DNA of 64,000 nt from Cryptomeria japonica. Its lineage: Eukaryota; Streptophyta; Pinopsida; Cupressales; Cupressaceae. A program made the translations under genes and the position numbers. Shown here in pieces: positions 33,521 through 44,856 of the stretch. Numbering within the stretch: the stretch's first letter is position 1; every line of letters begins with the position of its first letter. Where the stretch lies: assembly GCF_030272615.1 (NCBI RefSeq), contig NC_081409.1:651344468-651408467 (forward strand), given 5' to 3'. Under the pieces are notes generated by a model. The model saw nothing but the letters and a program-made list of their open reading frames with translations, was not told the DNA's origin and searched no databases.

Positions 33521-36262
33521 TGCGAATTCTCCTTCAAAATTGATCATGTTTGCCCAAAGAGCAGTGACAACCGTTCCAACAGTTGAAGAGATTGCAATCA
33601 AACTGCAATCTTCCTCTACGTTAGAGAGGGGCAACTCCCTTGTACGATGGGGGTATATGAATTTTCTATGATTTAAAGAACACAATGTAATAATGTATAA
33701 TCAAAACTGATAGAGAAATAAGATATAAACTTATCAATTTTTAAATTCCACACATCCAAGTTAAGATACCAAAACTTGAAATAATAATCTTCTTCACATG
33801 CAAATGTTAAAGGATAGCAAATGGTTATCATTGATAGGACATAAGAATATTAACAATAACACTTGAGATGAATTGAACACACATCCAAAACATTTCTCTG
33901 CTTGAATAGTACTATACGAGTCCTTCATACAATGCTTTGCGAAAAAGTGGAACTTGAAATTTTCAAAACATGAAATTTTCAAAACATCTTTAATAGTCGT
34001 TTTTTAGCTGCAAAAACAGATCCAGAGTTTTCAAAATGGCACACGAGAGGGGGATGTTTGGCAAGATCAGCAAAGCTTGGTCTTTACTCCAGCAAGTTGT
34101 GCTTATGTTTGGCAAGAACAACAAAGCTTGGTCTTTACTCCAGCAAGTTGTGCTTATGTGGAATTTTTAAAGACTTTTTCAATAAATCTATTTTGTACAT
34201 ATCCTGCAATTATTACATTCTGTGGAATGACATCTCTCAGAGGCGGCCTTTCAAACAGTTCGGTGCTGCAATTTGGCTATAAACCTGGCTGACCGCATTT
34301 ACCTGAAAGTTTCTAAAACCCTTTTCAACGAAACTTTTTGCATGCAACAAATAAAACCAGTATGTCGGTGACTCCACATTCTGTATGCATTTTGTCTTGA
34401 GTTTTTTTTTGAATCTAATAAAGGTCGCCAATCATAATGTTCTGATGGATGTCAATATGTCGTTATGTAGCTCCCATTTCTGCGCAGTATATTTCCTTCA
34501 TTCTAGACCAAACTCGAGGAAATTGGCAAAGCTCGTGAGGCATGGCTTTATACTTGCTCTTGCATTCTCTTGAAAGTTTCTAAAGTGCTTTCAGTAGACA
34601 TTGTGCTTCGATACAATCTCAAGGCTCTAACTTGTGTGCATAGATAATATACTTACATGACTGTGACTTATATTGGCTTGCGAGCTTCTAAAGCCTTTTG
34701 AACAAATCATTGATGCGCATATCATACAATATTTGCTTGTCATTAGACCACATTTCTATTGAGTTATATTGCCAAACTCGCGGGCAGGGGAGATGACAAC
34801 GTGGTTGCAGAATACGGCTTTACACCTGCTTGCTTTAAAAGTTTCTAATGACTTATCATCGGAGTTATTTCATGTAACTCTTGCAATCATCGCACCATAT
34901 GAGAAATTGTCTCCTTGAGTCATTCAAACAAACAATCCATGTTCTTATTTTGATCTACGCACACTGTGTGATAATTGTATTGCATGAGACAACATTTATC
35001 CGAGGTGTTTCACCAAGAAGTCCTTGTGCCATGACGTAGGTGAAGGGAATGCCGTTATTCATGGCGGCTTTGTTTTACCATCTTCAGTCTAGAGATAGTT
35101 CACAACAAAAATCGACAACTTTAGGTATTTACTAAACTGGCTGACAAGGCCGATATATGGTACTTTTGGAGACTAAACAATCCATCGATGAATATGTGCA
35201 TCGGTATTTTAGTTAAGGGAGCCAACTTACCGAAATATCATGATAGATTTAATGATCTTGGGCATCGCTTTCGGTGTTTTTCCAAAATACTTCAAGTTGT
35301 CGTCAGTGAACTCTTTTGCCATCCTCTCTTTCAAAACATAAACAACTTTCCGATAATATTAATGAATACATGAGATTTCGGTAACTTTGGAAACTTGAGA
35401 AAGCCCCTGACAGATGAGTGAAACTTCGAAAACATGTCCCATACAAGTATATCGGCTTCTTTGGAAAATAATTTAACTTGCCGATAATAACTTTGTTACC
35501 GAAAGTGTTTGCACAAACTTGGCCACCTTAGAGAAATGGTCGATAGAAATAAAAAATGAAAATGACATTTGCTTTTTGGTAAGTTATGATTTTCGTGCAA
35601 AATACTGATTTGTATTGACTTGTACTGTTTTAAGCTATTTATTGGCAAACCAGTAGCTTGGGTTACTTTGACAATTATTTTGAAAGGCCTAAATAAGCAT
35701 TATTATTTCTGTTATCGTAACCTTTATAGCCATTAGGATCTAACTTTTGATTTTTGAAATGGATGTAAAACACTTTTGCCAACAACATTGGATTTTAAAT
35801 CTTTCAATTTGCAAGTAACTATCAAAGTGAGCACCAATTATTTTGAGACTTTGACATGAGTAATCCGAGTAAGTGTTAACATTGATAGTGATGAATATCA
35901 ATGCTTGTGACCACATGAGAATGCCATAAAATCCCTTTATCAATACTTCCAAGTCATATGAGTCGCCTCTTGAATGGAAAATGAATATCATTCATTACCT
36001 TTGCTTGCCAACATTTCATCGACAAACCTAAATTTTGATCACTCTGAGGACTTCGACTAAAATGAAAGATAGCCCTCTTTGAAATATTATACCATCCTAA
36101 ATAAACTGAAACAACTATGACCATTTGAAGATGCATGAAGACAATGAAAACCATGTAAAATGCATGCAAGTATCTTTTGACAACTTGTGAAAATTTTCAA
36201 TGGTTAACAATATTCAAACTTTTGTCACCAAAAGTTTAAACTTTCACTATTTCTCAAATGGA
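33521..36262. other. Unassigned 2.7-kb insert within the split LTR
   Basis: No ORF with a recognisable domain. It holds a 49-bp tandem duplication (34062-34159), a family of degenerate repeat units around GAAAGTTTCTAAAR (34240-34900), and a stretch with several TTACCGA/TCGGTA words (35130-35520) that resembles the unassigned LTR-like region at 49790-50250. Ends and mobility type are not defined. Confidence 0.45.
34062..34159. repeat. 49-bp tandem duplication
   Basis: Two head-to-tail copies of a unit containing AAAGCTTGGTCTTTACTCC and AGCAAGTTGTGCTTATG. The second differs by a few bases. Confidence 0.85.
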
Positions 36263-37368
36263 GCAAACAAGTATGTGAAAAATTTACAATGGGGAATGCA
36301 CCAGCATTCAGGCACACTGCTTAGACCTCACTGCTCAAATATAATAACTTGGATGGCTACAACCCTCAGAGAAGTCTCACTGACTTACAACAAGATTCGG
36401 ACTACAATCCGGAGGGAATGAACTGCAATAATAACATCTACAAATGCTTGGTGACGGTTCCAGTTAAGCACAATTGTCTGCTCTACAACACCAATCTCTA
36501 CTCAATCACAATGCCAAAGGATGAATCACTTATTTGCACATACACCACTCTCTGATAATGCAGACACAATCTTGACACCTAAATTACATAACTATATCAC
36601 CTATTTTGTACAATTTATCAACCTTTACAACAAGGTCGGCTAAACCCTCAACTCACAATTGCAAAATTACATCACACGATACAAAGATCAATCACTGGAC
36701 TAGTATAATGATATACATGACATAACATGGATCTAAGTCAAATTTTCAAATGCTCAACACCAATGGTAATCATGCTAAAATCAACCGCAACATGCTACAT
36801 CACCAGGAAAACCGCGTAACACGAAGAACATCACCAGTTCAACAAAATTACCAAGAACACGCACAACGATCAATGCTGACCATCAAAATAAATAGGACAT
36901 ACTTAGGAAACACCAGCAAGCACATTAGAATCATTAGTAAGAGCTGTAGCAACACGACTTATCAAATCTTCATCAATCAACATCTGAAACAAGCAACAAC
37001 AATTGTCACGAAGAAAGATAACTTGCGAAACATCAAATCACGAACCATCTAAACTGAAGATACACAAGACCATCCCAAACAATCTCCCAAAATCTCAAGT
37101 CAAGATCTGATCACACCAAAATATACCGGAGGAAATATTGAACTCTGTAAAGCACTGATCAAAAAAACAAACTGCAAACCGGATCATATGATATGATCAG
37201 TTAAGTTTTCCGGATCACCAAAACGAATACAAAAGAATATAATGATACTAGAAATACTCAATACAACAAACTAAGATCCCAATAAACTAATCTGCAATCA
37301 TCGGAGCATTAAATCATAGGAATATGTTGACATCAATGACAACAACATATCCTAGCAGCAACAATGTC

Positions 37369-38373
37369 CAACAATAGCCTCCCTTGTCACTGCGATAGGT
37401 AATTTTATCATCATTTCCTTTATTTTTGATCATTCCAAATAGGTCTATCTTCTTTGTTTTTCTCAGTGTAGGACAGCCCTTCTTCAGGTTGTATTTTGTC
37501 TCTCTAAAATCTACATCTTTCAGATCTCTGTCTTTGGTCACACTTTTTATTCATCTTCTCCTCTACTTTCGATGCAAATTGATATGATCCCTCAACTAAT
37601 GTTATTCTTACTAGAGCCAATTCTTCCTTAATATTTGTTTGTAGTCCATTGATGTACCGTGCAACTTTTTCATTGCTTGCTTCACATGTCTAGCCCTAAT
37701 GATTATTTTGTAGAATTGCATGATATACTCCTTCAAAGGTTTCTCTTTTTGTCTTAGGTTTTGCAATCTTTTTAGCAACTCAACCTCATAATCAGTAGGT
37801 ATGAATTGGTTCTTCAGTTTTGTCACCATCTTATCCCATTTTGTAATTTTCTCTTTTCCTCTCCTATTCATATCCAACTGAACTTCTTTCTACCATTAAG
37901 TAGCGTGACCTTTCTACTTGGTTTTCAAAAATCTTACTCTCTTTAGATCTTCAATTTCTGCATATTCAAAGTACTCTTTCATATAATTTATGCAATCAAT
38001 TAGTTCTTCAGGGTTTATATTTTCCTTTTAATTTTGAATTTCAATTCTGGGTCTTTTACTGATCTTTGAAATAGCTTTCATCATCTTTATTTGATTTGAT
38101 TCTTTTTTCTCGTCTCCAAAATTGTGGTCGACTAGGTTTTGGTCTAATTCATCTTCACTTTTGCCTTCTGGTCTAGGGTTTAAGCCTCTCTTTCTATCCT
38201 CTTCTATATCATCTAATCGGACTCTTATTGCTCTCATCATTTCCATCATTGCATCCATTCTATTAGCAATATTCGCTATAGGCAACATAGCAATCTGGAT
38301 ACAAGGTCTCAATTGCCTCACAGGATGACAATCTGTTCACCTCAAGGAATGCCCTAGCTCTACTCAAAGCTTT
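37369..38373 (-). pseudogene. Gypsy gag N-terminal and central part
   Basis: Minus strand. 38321-38028 encodes an N-terminal helical region (NIANRMDAMMEMMRAIRVRL, DDIEEDRKRGLNPRPEGKSE). 37877-37611 encodes the conserved retrotransposon gag domain (KWDKMVTKLKNQFIPTDYEV, LLKRLQNLRQKEKPLKEYIM, FYKIIIRA). 37541-37369 encodes the lysine-rich stretch before the knuckle (DRDLKDVDFRETKYNLKKG). Reading continues after the insertion at 33364. Frames are interrupted. The region lies directly after the PBS, so gag is the first gene of the element. Confidence 0.72.
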
Positions 38374-38384
38374 CTTTGATACCA
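38374..38384 (-). promoter_or_regulatory. Gypsy primer binding site
   Basis: On the minus strand TGGTATCAAAG, two bases inside the right LTR. It resembles the Met-tRNA PBS TGGTATCAGAG with one change. Confidence 0.75.
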
Positions 38385-38386
38385 CT

Positions 38387-39131
38387 TGTTACAGTCATGA
38401 ATGAAAGGTCTAGAATAAGAATACCCAACTGTGCAATATAGAGTGAACACAACGGAAATAAGACAACAAAACACCCAACAAGCAAGAAGATCAATAGATT
38501 TACCATCAGCAACATCAATTTGGTATATGGAACAACAACGCTCATAGGGCAGATTGGCCTGATCACAGTCCCACAGATTGGCAGAACTAAATTCACAATG
38601 TGAGTGGTATGTCCTTACGAATCTAACTATTGATCTCTGAATTTCCTTTGAATGACTACAATATATTATTATACATGTTTTACAAGCTTCAGAAATGATC
38701 CGCATCAGCCTTAAAGGTCTCAAATCTAAAGAATGATGAAATGTGTAGGTCGACCTCAAAATACATTGCAGAAGGAGAAAATGGAATACGGACCACAAGA
38801 AAGGATTCCCCTAGGTCCCAATGTCTCGAATGATGTTGTAATCAGAGCTGCACACAATGGAAGGGTCTGAAATTGAATTGGCACCACAGACACACAATGT
38901 TCTGGCAAATAAATGAGCTTTCAGACATGATAGCTTGATGAAAATCAACAAATCTCTGGATATGTTGTAGATGATTATGTCTAGAGTGTGAATCCAGATC
39001 CCCAAAGCATGAAGAGAAATATCTGGTCCATTGCAGAGAAAATGCTTAAACTACTACACAGTAAAATGCAAGAAAGGAAATATTTTTGGTTGATGCAAGA
39101 TTGTTTGGTAACTATGAATGCTCCTACATCA
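38387..39131 (-). repeat. Gypsy right (5') LTR
   Basis: Plus-strand ends TGTTACAGTCATG and CCTACATCA. It matches the interrupted left LTR throughout. It contains the 10-bp palindrome AGGTCGACCT, present in both LTRs. Confidence 0.78.
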
Positions 39132-39148
39132 TTTATTATTGTTTTCTT
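39132..39148 (+). pseudogene. copia B scrap between gypsy and copia D2
   Basis: tttattattgttttctt. tttat is the gypsy target duplication and ttctt the likely left duplication of D2. In the copia B frame it supplies FIIV between DISF (27964) and LSRFM (45956). Confidence 0.65.
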
Positions 39149-40269
39149 TGTTGGCAATATGGAGGAATTGATTATGTGTTGCATTGATTTTTTGTCATTG
39201 ATGTCAACACTAGCTAGTATGATTGGTTACCAGTGGACAGGTTTTGGTTACCGGTAGAAGAACTTGTGTTACTGGTAAGGGTTTACGGTTTTACTGGCAG
39301 AGCTTTTTCTGAGAATTTTTGACAGGATGCATAAGTGGTGTTGGTGCGGCTTTTAGATGGAACTCAGGACGCAGAAGGTGATCCTTGATCATGGCTCGAC
39401 TGATTGGAGACATCGCTTTGGCATGGTAGACCATGGTAGACCCAGATTAGGTCTGGTACCTATCTAGGTTATGGACTGGTATCATGTTAACATGTTCTCT
39501 ACACATTACCGGGATGTTTTATGGATTGGTTAATATTGTTTTGGTCTAAAGCCGACATGGCATATCATTGTAATATGGATGTATGTAATGATCTTATTGT
39601 AATATCTTTTAGGTGGCCGACCTAATTGGTTTAGGCCTTAGGGTTTGTATAAATTGATGTAAGATCTCATTGTAGATCGTGGTAAAAATTGTTCGTGGTC
39701 ATGGAATGAAATATCATATGCGAAGGAGATTTGGTCGATCATAGGTGATCGAATTGGGTTTAAGTAAGAGGTCAAAGGCCTCCGGTATTGAGCTTTACCG
39801 GGACTGCAATCAGGCATGGTAGATGCTATCTCTGGCAGTTCATTCTTTTTTATTGTTGTCCAATTATATTGAGGTGGTTATAACCTCTCTGTGTTCAGTG
39901 AGACTTCTTTGTAATGAGCAGTATGTTCTATGCAGTGTGCCTTCCTACATGTGCAAGGCCCTTATTATATCACATACTTTTTGCAGAAGTATCATCTGAT
40001 TGTGGGTAGGCTTCCCACCGTGGTTTTTTCCTTTAACGGGTTTTCTACATACAAATCATGGTGTTATGTGGTATGGTTGCATTGTGTTAATTCTCTGTTT
40101 CATTCTTAAGTTTTATTGCTTACTGGTATCTGTTTCTACTATTCCAGTATTGAATGCTTATGTGCTCCAGTTAAAGGTTATAAAGTGGTTTGATTAATAT
40201 AATCTGTTGACAACTGATTCACCGCCCCCCCTTCCCCACCCTCTCAGTTGTCCACCGGTTATCCTAACA
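39149..40269 (+). repeat. copia D2 5' LTR
   Basis: 1,121 bp, TGTTGGCAATATGG...TTATCCTAACA. Likely promoter: GGTTTGTATAAATTGATG (about 39644-39661) holds a TATA-like box. Hairpins GATCTCATTGTAGATC (39663-39678) and TCGATCATAGGTGATCGA (39735-39752) follow. The CCCACCGTGGTTTTTTCC box is at about 40015-40032 and CCGCCCCCCCTTCCCCACCC at about 40222-40241. A ccatggtaga duplication near 39430 is absent from the 3' LTR. Confidence 0.92.
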
Positions 40270-40271
40270 AT

Positions 40272-40283
40272 TGGTATCATAGC
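40272..40283 (+). promoter_or_regulatory. Primer binding site of copia D2
   Basis: TGGTATCATAGC, one mismatch to the plant initiator Met tRNA-type PBS, two bases after the 5' LTR. Confidence 0.88.
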
Positions 40284-40327
40284 TTTGGTCTTCTTTTGCA
40301 GAAGCTTAACCGCTTGAGGTAGATCTT

Positions 40328-41290
40328 ATGGCAACTAATACTTCAAATCCACCGTCAACTATTTTTAGAAGATAAATCCCTAAGCTTGATGGAACAAATT
40401 ATGGGATATGGAAAATACAAATGGAGACTCATCTTAGATGTCTTGGAAAGGATATTTGGGAGATCACTGAGAAAGGATATACACCTTATGATTCGGCATT
40501 TGACAATCCTGCTCCTGCAGACTTGGACAAGAATATTGAAAATGATTGCAGAGCAAGAGAAGCTCTCTTGTGTGCACTCACTGATTAGCAAATCATAGGA
40601 TTGACTGATAAATCATCTGCAAAGGTTATGTGGGATAAATTGCCAACTCTGAACGAAGGTGACCCTAGTGTCAAAATTGCTAAACTTGATGGTTACTAAG
40701 TAAGGTATGAGAACTTGAAGATGAAAGATAATAGAATAATTACTATATTTATGGAAAGAGTAAATGAGATTGTCATGGAAATTCAATATTGTGGAGGATC
40801 TCTAAGTGAAGATGAAATAGTTTCTAAAGTTTTGAGAGCCCTTCCACCGGCTTACAAGATGAAGGCGACTGCAATTAATGAATTGACAACAATGGCAAAC
40901 ACTTCAATTAACAGAGACATTCTGATTGGGAAATTATTTGCTTTTGAGCTTGAAGAATTTGGACCCTTTGGAGTTGCAAAATCTGAACCTGCTTTTCATG
41001 CATCATCATCTATCGGCAAAAGTGATTGGAAAGCCTTATATGCAAAAGAATTGGAAGATATGAGGAAAGAGGATGATGAATTTGAGCAACCTGAAGCCTT
41101 ATTTGCTAGAAGAGTACCTAAATGACCGACAAGAAATAAGTATGAACGAAAATCACCTTTTAAATCTTTTGCATGTAATAAGATTGGTCACATTTTGCAT
41201 TTAGATGTCCTGAAAGGAATGCAAGATTTGAAGAAAGAGTTAAGAAATCATTTAAGCCTAATCTAAACAGATATAGATTCAAGAAAAACA
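40328..41290 (+). pseudogene. copia D2 gag
   Basis: ATG 40328 opens MATNTSNPPSTIFRR and hits a stop at 40373; the frame continues with LDGTNYGIWKI-like sequence partly in a shifted frame. 40715-41125 is open: FMERVNEIVMEIQYCGG, VLRALPPAYKMKATAIN, FAFELEEFGPFG. A stop at 41123 and a shift precede the degraded knuckle at about 41165-41210 (first cysteine codon tct, serine). D1 carries an intact knuckle at the same place, so the two copies have independent defects. Confidence 0.83.
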
Positions 41291-44200
41291 AACAATGCTA
41301 AATATTGGATGAGGAAGGAGTAAGTGATGACTCTGAGGATGAACCGGCAGTAGACTCTGCTAGTGGATCTGGCAATGGAAAGGAATGGGTGTTCTATGCT
41401 TTAAAGGAAGATGAATCGGAACCGGCTATCAAGAATAAAGAAAAGGCCCTGGCAGCAAAAGTTGAAGACAAGGATGAATGGGTAATTGATAGTGGATGTT
41501 CACATCATATGACTAGAGATAAAAGAAAATTTTTGTCCCTGCAAGAATACAATGGCAGTCAAGTTAGATTTGGCGATGACAAAGCATGTATGATCAAAGG
41601 TAGAGGTATTATTTCTCTGGATGGCAAGCATAATACTGATAATGTCTATTATGTAGAAGGCTCAAAGCATAATCTTTTAAGTGTTGGTCAATTGTTGGAC
41701 AAGGGATTCCAACTTCAGTTTAGAGATAGAAAATGCAAAATCATTAACAAAACTGGTTTGGAGATTGCAACCAGTACTTAGATTGGAGGTAATATCTTTC
41801 ACTTGAACACTGGTAATAAGACATGTTTGATTTCTCATATTGATGAGAGTTGGTTATGGCATAAGAGGTTGTGTCATGTTAATTTTGATTGTATTGTTAA
41901 GATCAGTTCCACAATGGCAATTAGAGATATACCTAAGATTATAAAGCTTCATAATCCGGTATGTAAGGAATGTCAATTGGGAAAGCAAATTAGAACTTCT
42001 TTTAAGAGCATACATGATAAATCTAATGATGTGCTTGATTTGATGCATACTGACCTATGTGGTTCAACAAGGATCAGAAGCTTTCAAGGTGATAGATACT
42101 TCATGCTGATAATTGATGATTATTCTAGAATGATGTGGGTGACTTTTCTAAGGGAGAAGTTTGAAGCATTTGAGAAAATCAAGATCTTTAAAGAAAAGGT
42201 AGAAACAAAAATTGGATTGAATATCAAATGTCTGAGATCAGATCAAGGTGGTGAGTTCACTTCTCATGAATTTAAAAGTTATTGTGAGACAAATGGAATT
42301 AGGAGACAGTTATCTGCACCTCAGACTCCTCAGCAGAATGTAGTGGAAAGGAAGCCTAGAACCATTTTGGATGCAGCAAGAACCATGATGACGGAAGCCA
42401 AATTGTCTCACTTCTACTGGGGAGAATCAATGAGTACAATAGTCTACACATTCAACAGAGTTCATATCAAAGGTGAAATCGGTAAGACCCCTTATGAATT
42501 ATGGTTTGGACATACACCTACTATTAAATATTTCATAATTTTTGGAAGTAATTCTTATATCAAAAGGGATGATTCAATTACGAAGTTTGATCCTAGATGT
42601 GATGAAGAGATATTTCTTGGATATTCAATTCAGAGCAAAGCATATAGATGTTATAACAAAAGATTGTAGAAAATTGTCGAGAGCGCAAATATGAAAGTGG
42701 ATGAGCGATACGGAAATCAATCTATATCATATGATAGGGAACCAGCAATGGAAATAATCATACCTGAACCGACAATGCCCCAACCGGTACAAAGCATTGA
42801 AATAGTTACACCAGTTAATCAGAAAATTCAACTATGATAGATGATCAGAACAGTGAACCTGAATTTCAGAAGACACCAAGGTATGTAAGGTTAAATCATT
42901 CTGAAGATCAAATCATTGGAGATAGGAACAAGGGAGTTATGACAAGAAGAAGACTGACAAATGAAGAGGTATGTCTTATTTCTTAAATTGAACTGGCATT
43001 TGTTATTGAAGCTTGTAAAGATAAACATTGGTTAAAGGCTATGGAAGATGAATTAGATCAGATAGAGAAGAATAACACTTGGACTTTAGTTCCTTGACCT
43101 AAAAATAAGAATGTTATTGGAACTAAATGGGTTTTTAGAAATAAACTAAATGAGGACGGTCAAGTTGTAAGAAACAAGGCTAGATTGGTTTGTAAAGGAT
43201 ATTCTCAAATGGAAGAAATTGATTACGGTGGGTAATTTGCACCCGTAGCTAGAATTGAAGCTGTTAGACTATTTCTTGCCTATGCAGCATATAAGAACTA
43301 TAAGGTCTCAAATGGATGTTAAATGTGCGTTTTTGAATGGTGAACTTGAGGAAGAGGTATACATTGAGCAGCTTGATGGATTTTCACTGACAGATGACAA
43401 AGATATGGTTTGCAGGTTAAGGAACACATTATATGGATTGAAACAAGCTCCTAGAGCTTGGTATGCAAGGTTGGATAAATATCTTTTGAAGCTTGGTTTT
43501 ACTAAAGGCAGTTCTGACAGTAATTTATATTACAAGATCACTGATGATGATATTCTGATTATTGAAGTATTTGTTGATGATATCATTTTTGGAGGTGAAG
43601 ATAAATTGTGCATGGAATTCTCTAATAATATGAAGAATGAATTTCAAATGTCCATGATTGGTCAGATGAGATTTTTCTTAGGTTTGCAGATTACTCAAAC
43701 TGACAAAGGCATTTTTATTTCTCAAACTAAGTATCTAAGGGAATTGTTGAAGAAGTTTGGTATGGATAATTCCAAACCGGTAATTACTCCTATGGTGACA
43801 AGTGAGAAATTATCTATGAAAGACACATTTGCACCGGTAAATTTGACAAGGTATAAGTCTATGATTGGTGGCATGTTATATCTAACTCAGACTAGACCAA
43901 ATATTATGAATGCAGTAAGTATTATTTCAAGATATCAAAGTAATCCTAAAGAAAATCACGAATGTGCAGTAAAGGGGATATTCCAGTATTTGCAAGGAAC
44001 AACAAAATATGGCTTATGGTATTCTAGAGATGATAACTTCACTTTATATGCATATACATATTTAGATTGGGTAGGAGATACTGATGATAGGAAGAGCACT
44101 TCTGGTGGAGCTTTCTATCTTGGAAAATAATTAGTTTCATGGATCAGCAAAAAACAGTCATGCATTTCTTTATCTACTGCAGAAGCTCAATATGTTGCAG

Positions 44201-44590
44201 TAGCAATTAATTGCACTCAAGTCTTGTGAATGAAGCAAATGTTGAGGGATACCAAGGTAAATTATAGTGAACCGGTAGTTATCTATTGTGATAGCTCTGC
44301 AGCTATTGACATATCTAAGAATCCGATATTTCACTCTATGCCTAAGCACATTTCAATAAAATATAACTTTTTGAAGGACAAGGTGGAAGAAAAGGAAGTC
44401 AAATTGGTTTATGTGAACACTAAAGAATAGATTGCAGATATATTCACTAAACCGTTGTCTAAGGAATTATTTGAGTATTTGAGAGACAGGTTGGGTATCT
44501 ACCCATCTGGCATAAACTTAATTGATGGAGCAGACCATCAGTCCGGTATGCATCATCAACTTTATCCTTTGTTTCGAGTTGATGTAGTGG
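41291..44590 (+). pseudogene. copia D2 pol (PR-INT-RT-RNase H)
   Basis: Protease WVIDSGCSHHMTRDKRKF (about 41480-41533) with intact DSG. Pre-integrase LWHKRLCHVNF and CKECQLGK (41840-41990). Integrase core with MHTDLCG, RSDQGGEF and NVVERKPR, so D, D and E are present. RT from about 43085 with [14 protein letters not shown] and the FVDD box (43570-43581). RNase H with LDWVGD, STAEAQYVA (glutamate kept) and YCDSSAAID. Breaks include a stop at about 41779, a stop at 42667, several shifts in 42670-43250, a two-base deletion near 43305 and stops at 44128, 44227 and 44428. The protein order is that of Ty1/copia. Confidence 0.88.
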
Positions 44591-44844
44591 TGCTACTACT
44601 CAGGAGGAGTAGTCAGCTTTGAGATTCACAGAATTTTGATATCTATGTCATATCTTTGGCATTGATGTCAAAGGGGAAGAGTTATATGTGAAAAATTTAG
44701 ATCAGTTTCATATTGGACTGCACTCCTGAGGGTGAGTTGCTGGGATTTTTTAGCTTTTCATTTTTATATCTTCTATGAGAAATTTTTGGCACTTCTTGGC
44801 ACTTAGATGTTTTCTTTTTCACGTCTAGTGTTGCCATCAATGCC

Positions 44845-44856
44845 AAAGGGGGAGAT
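44845..44856 (+). promoter_or_regulatory. copia D2 polypurine tract
   Basis: AAAGGGGGAGAT lies flush against the 3' LTR, the plus-strand primer site. 44591-44844 is the 3' untranslated region, with an earlier related tract at about 44670. Confidence 0.88.

Larger units (their letters stand above)
33365..37368 (-). mobile_element. D-type LTR insertion in gypsy gag, itself split
   Basis: Left part (33365-about 33520) has AAGGGGGGTGGTGAATCAG, CTACCGGAACTACAAACTC and ACACAACACCAAGATTTG like other reverse D-family LTRs. Right part (about 36263-37368) resembles the rest of such an LTR: ACTGCAATAATAACATCTAC, AACAAGGTCGGCTAAACCCT, ending GACATCAATGACAACAACA and GTCCAACA. Flanking 5-mers gtagc (33360-33364) and atagc (37369-37373) match at 4 of 5. 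Gypsy gag reads up to both edges. The middle 2.7 kb is foreign. The exact left end is uncertain by a few bases. Confidence 0.65.
27965..39131 (-). mobile_element. Ty3/gypsy element (minus strand), nested and dead
   Basis: Reverse-orientation gypsy element with pol order PR-RT-RH-INT. LTRs: left 27965-28378 plus 29597-29941, right 38387-39131. The flanking 5-mers tttct (27960-27964) and tttat (39132-39136) match at 4 of 5. The PBS (38374-38384) is next to the right LTR. Two LTR insertions interrupt it: a solo LTR in the left LTR (28379-29596) and a larger D-type insertion in gag (33365-37368). Loss of the RT catalytic segment, a broken integrase zinc finger and many stops make it inactive. Exact LTR ends next to copia B are inferred from the duplication and the TG/CA rule. 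Confidence 0.82.
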
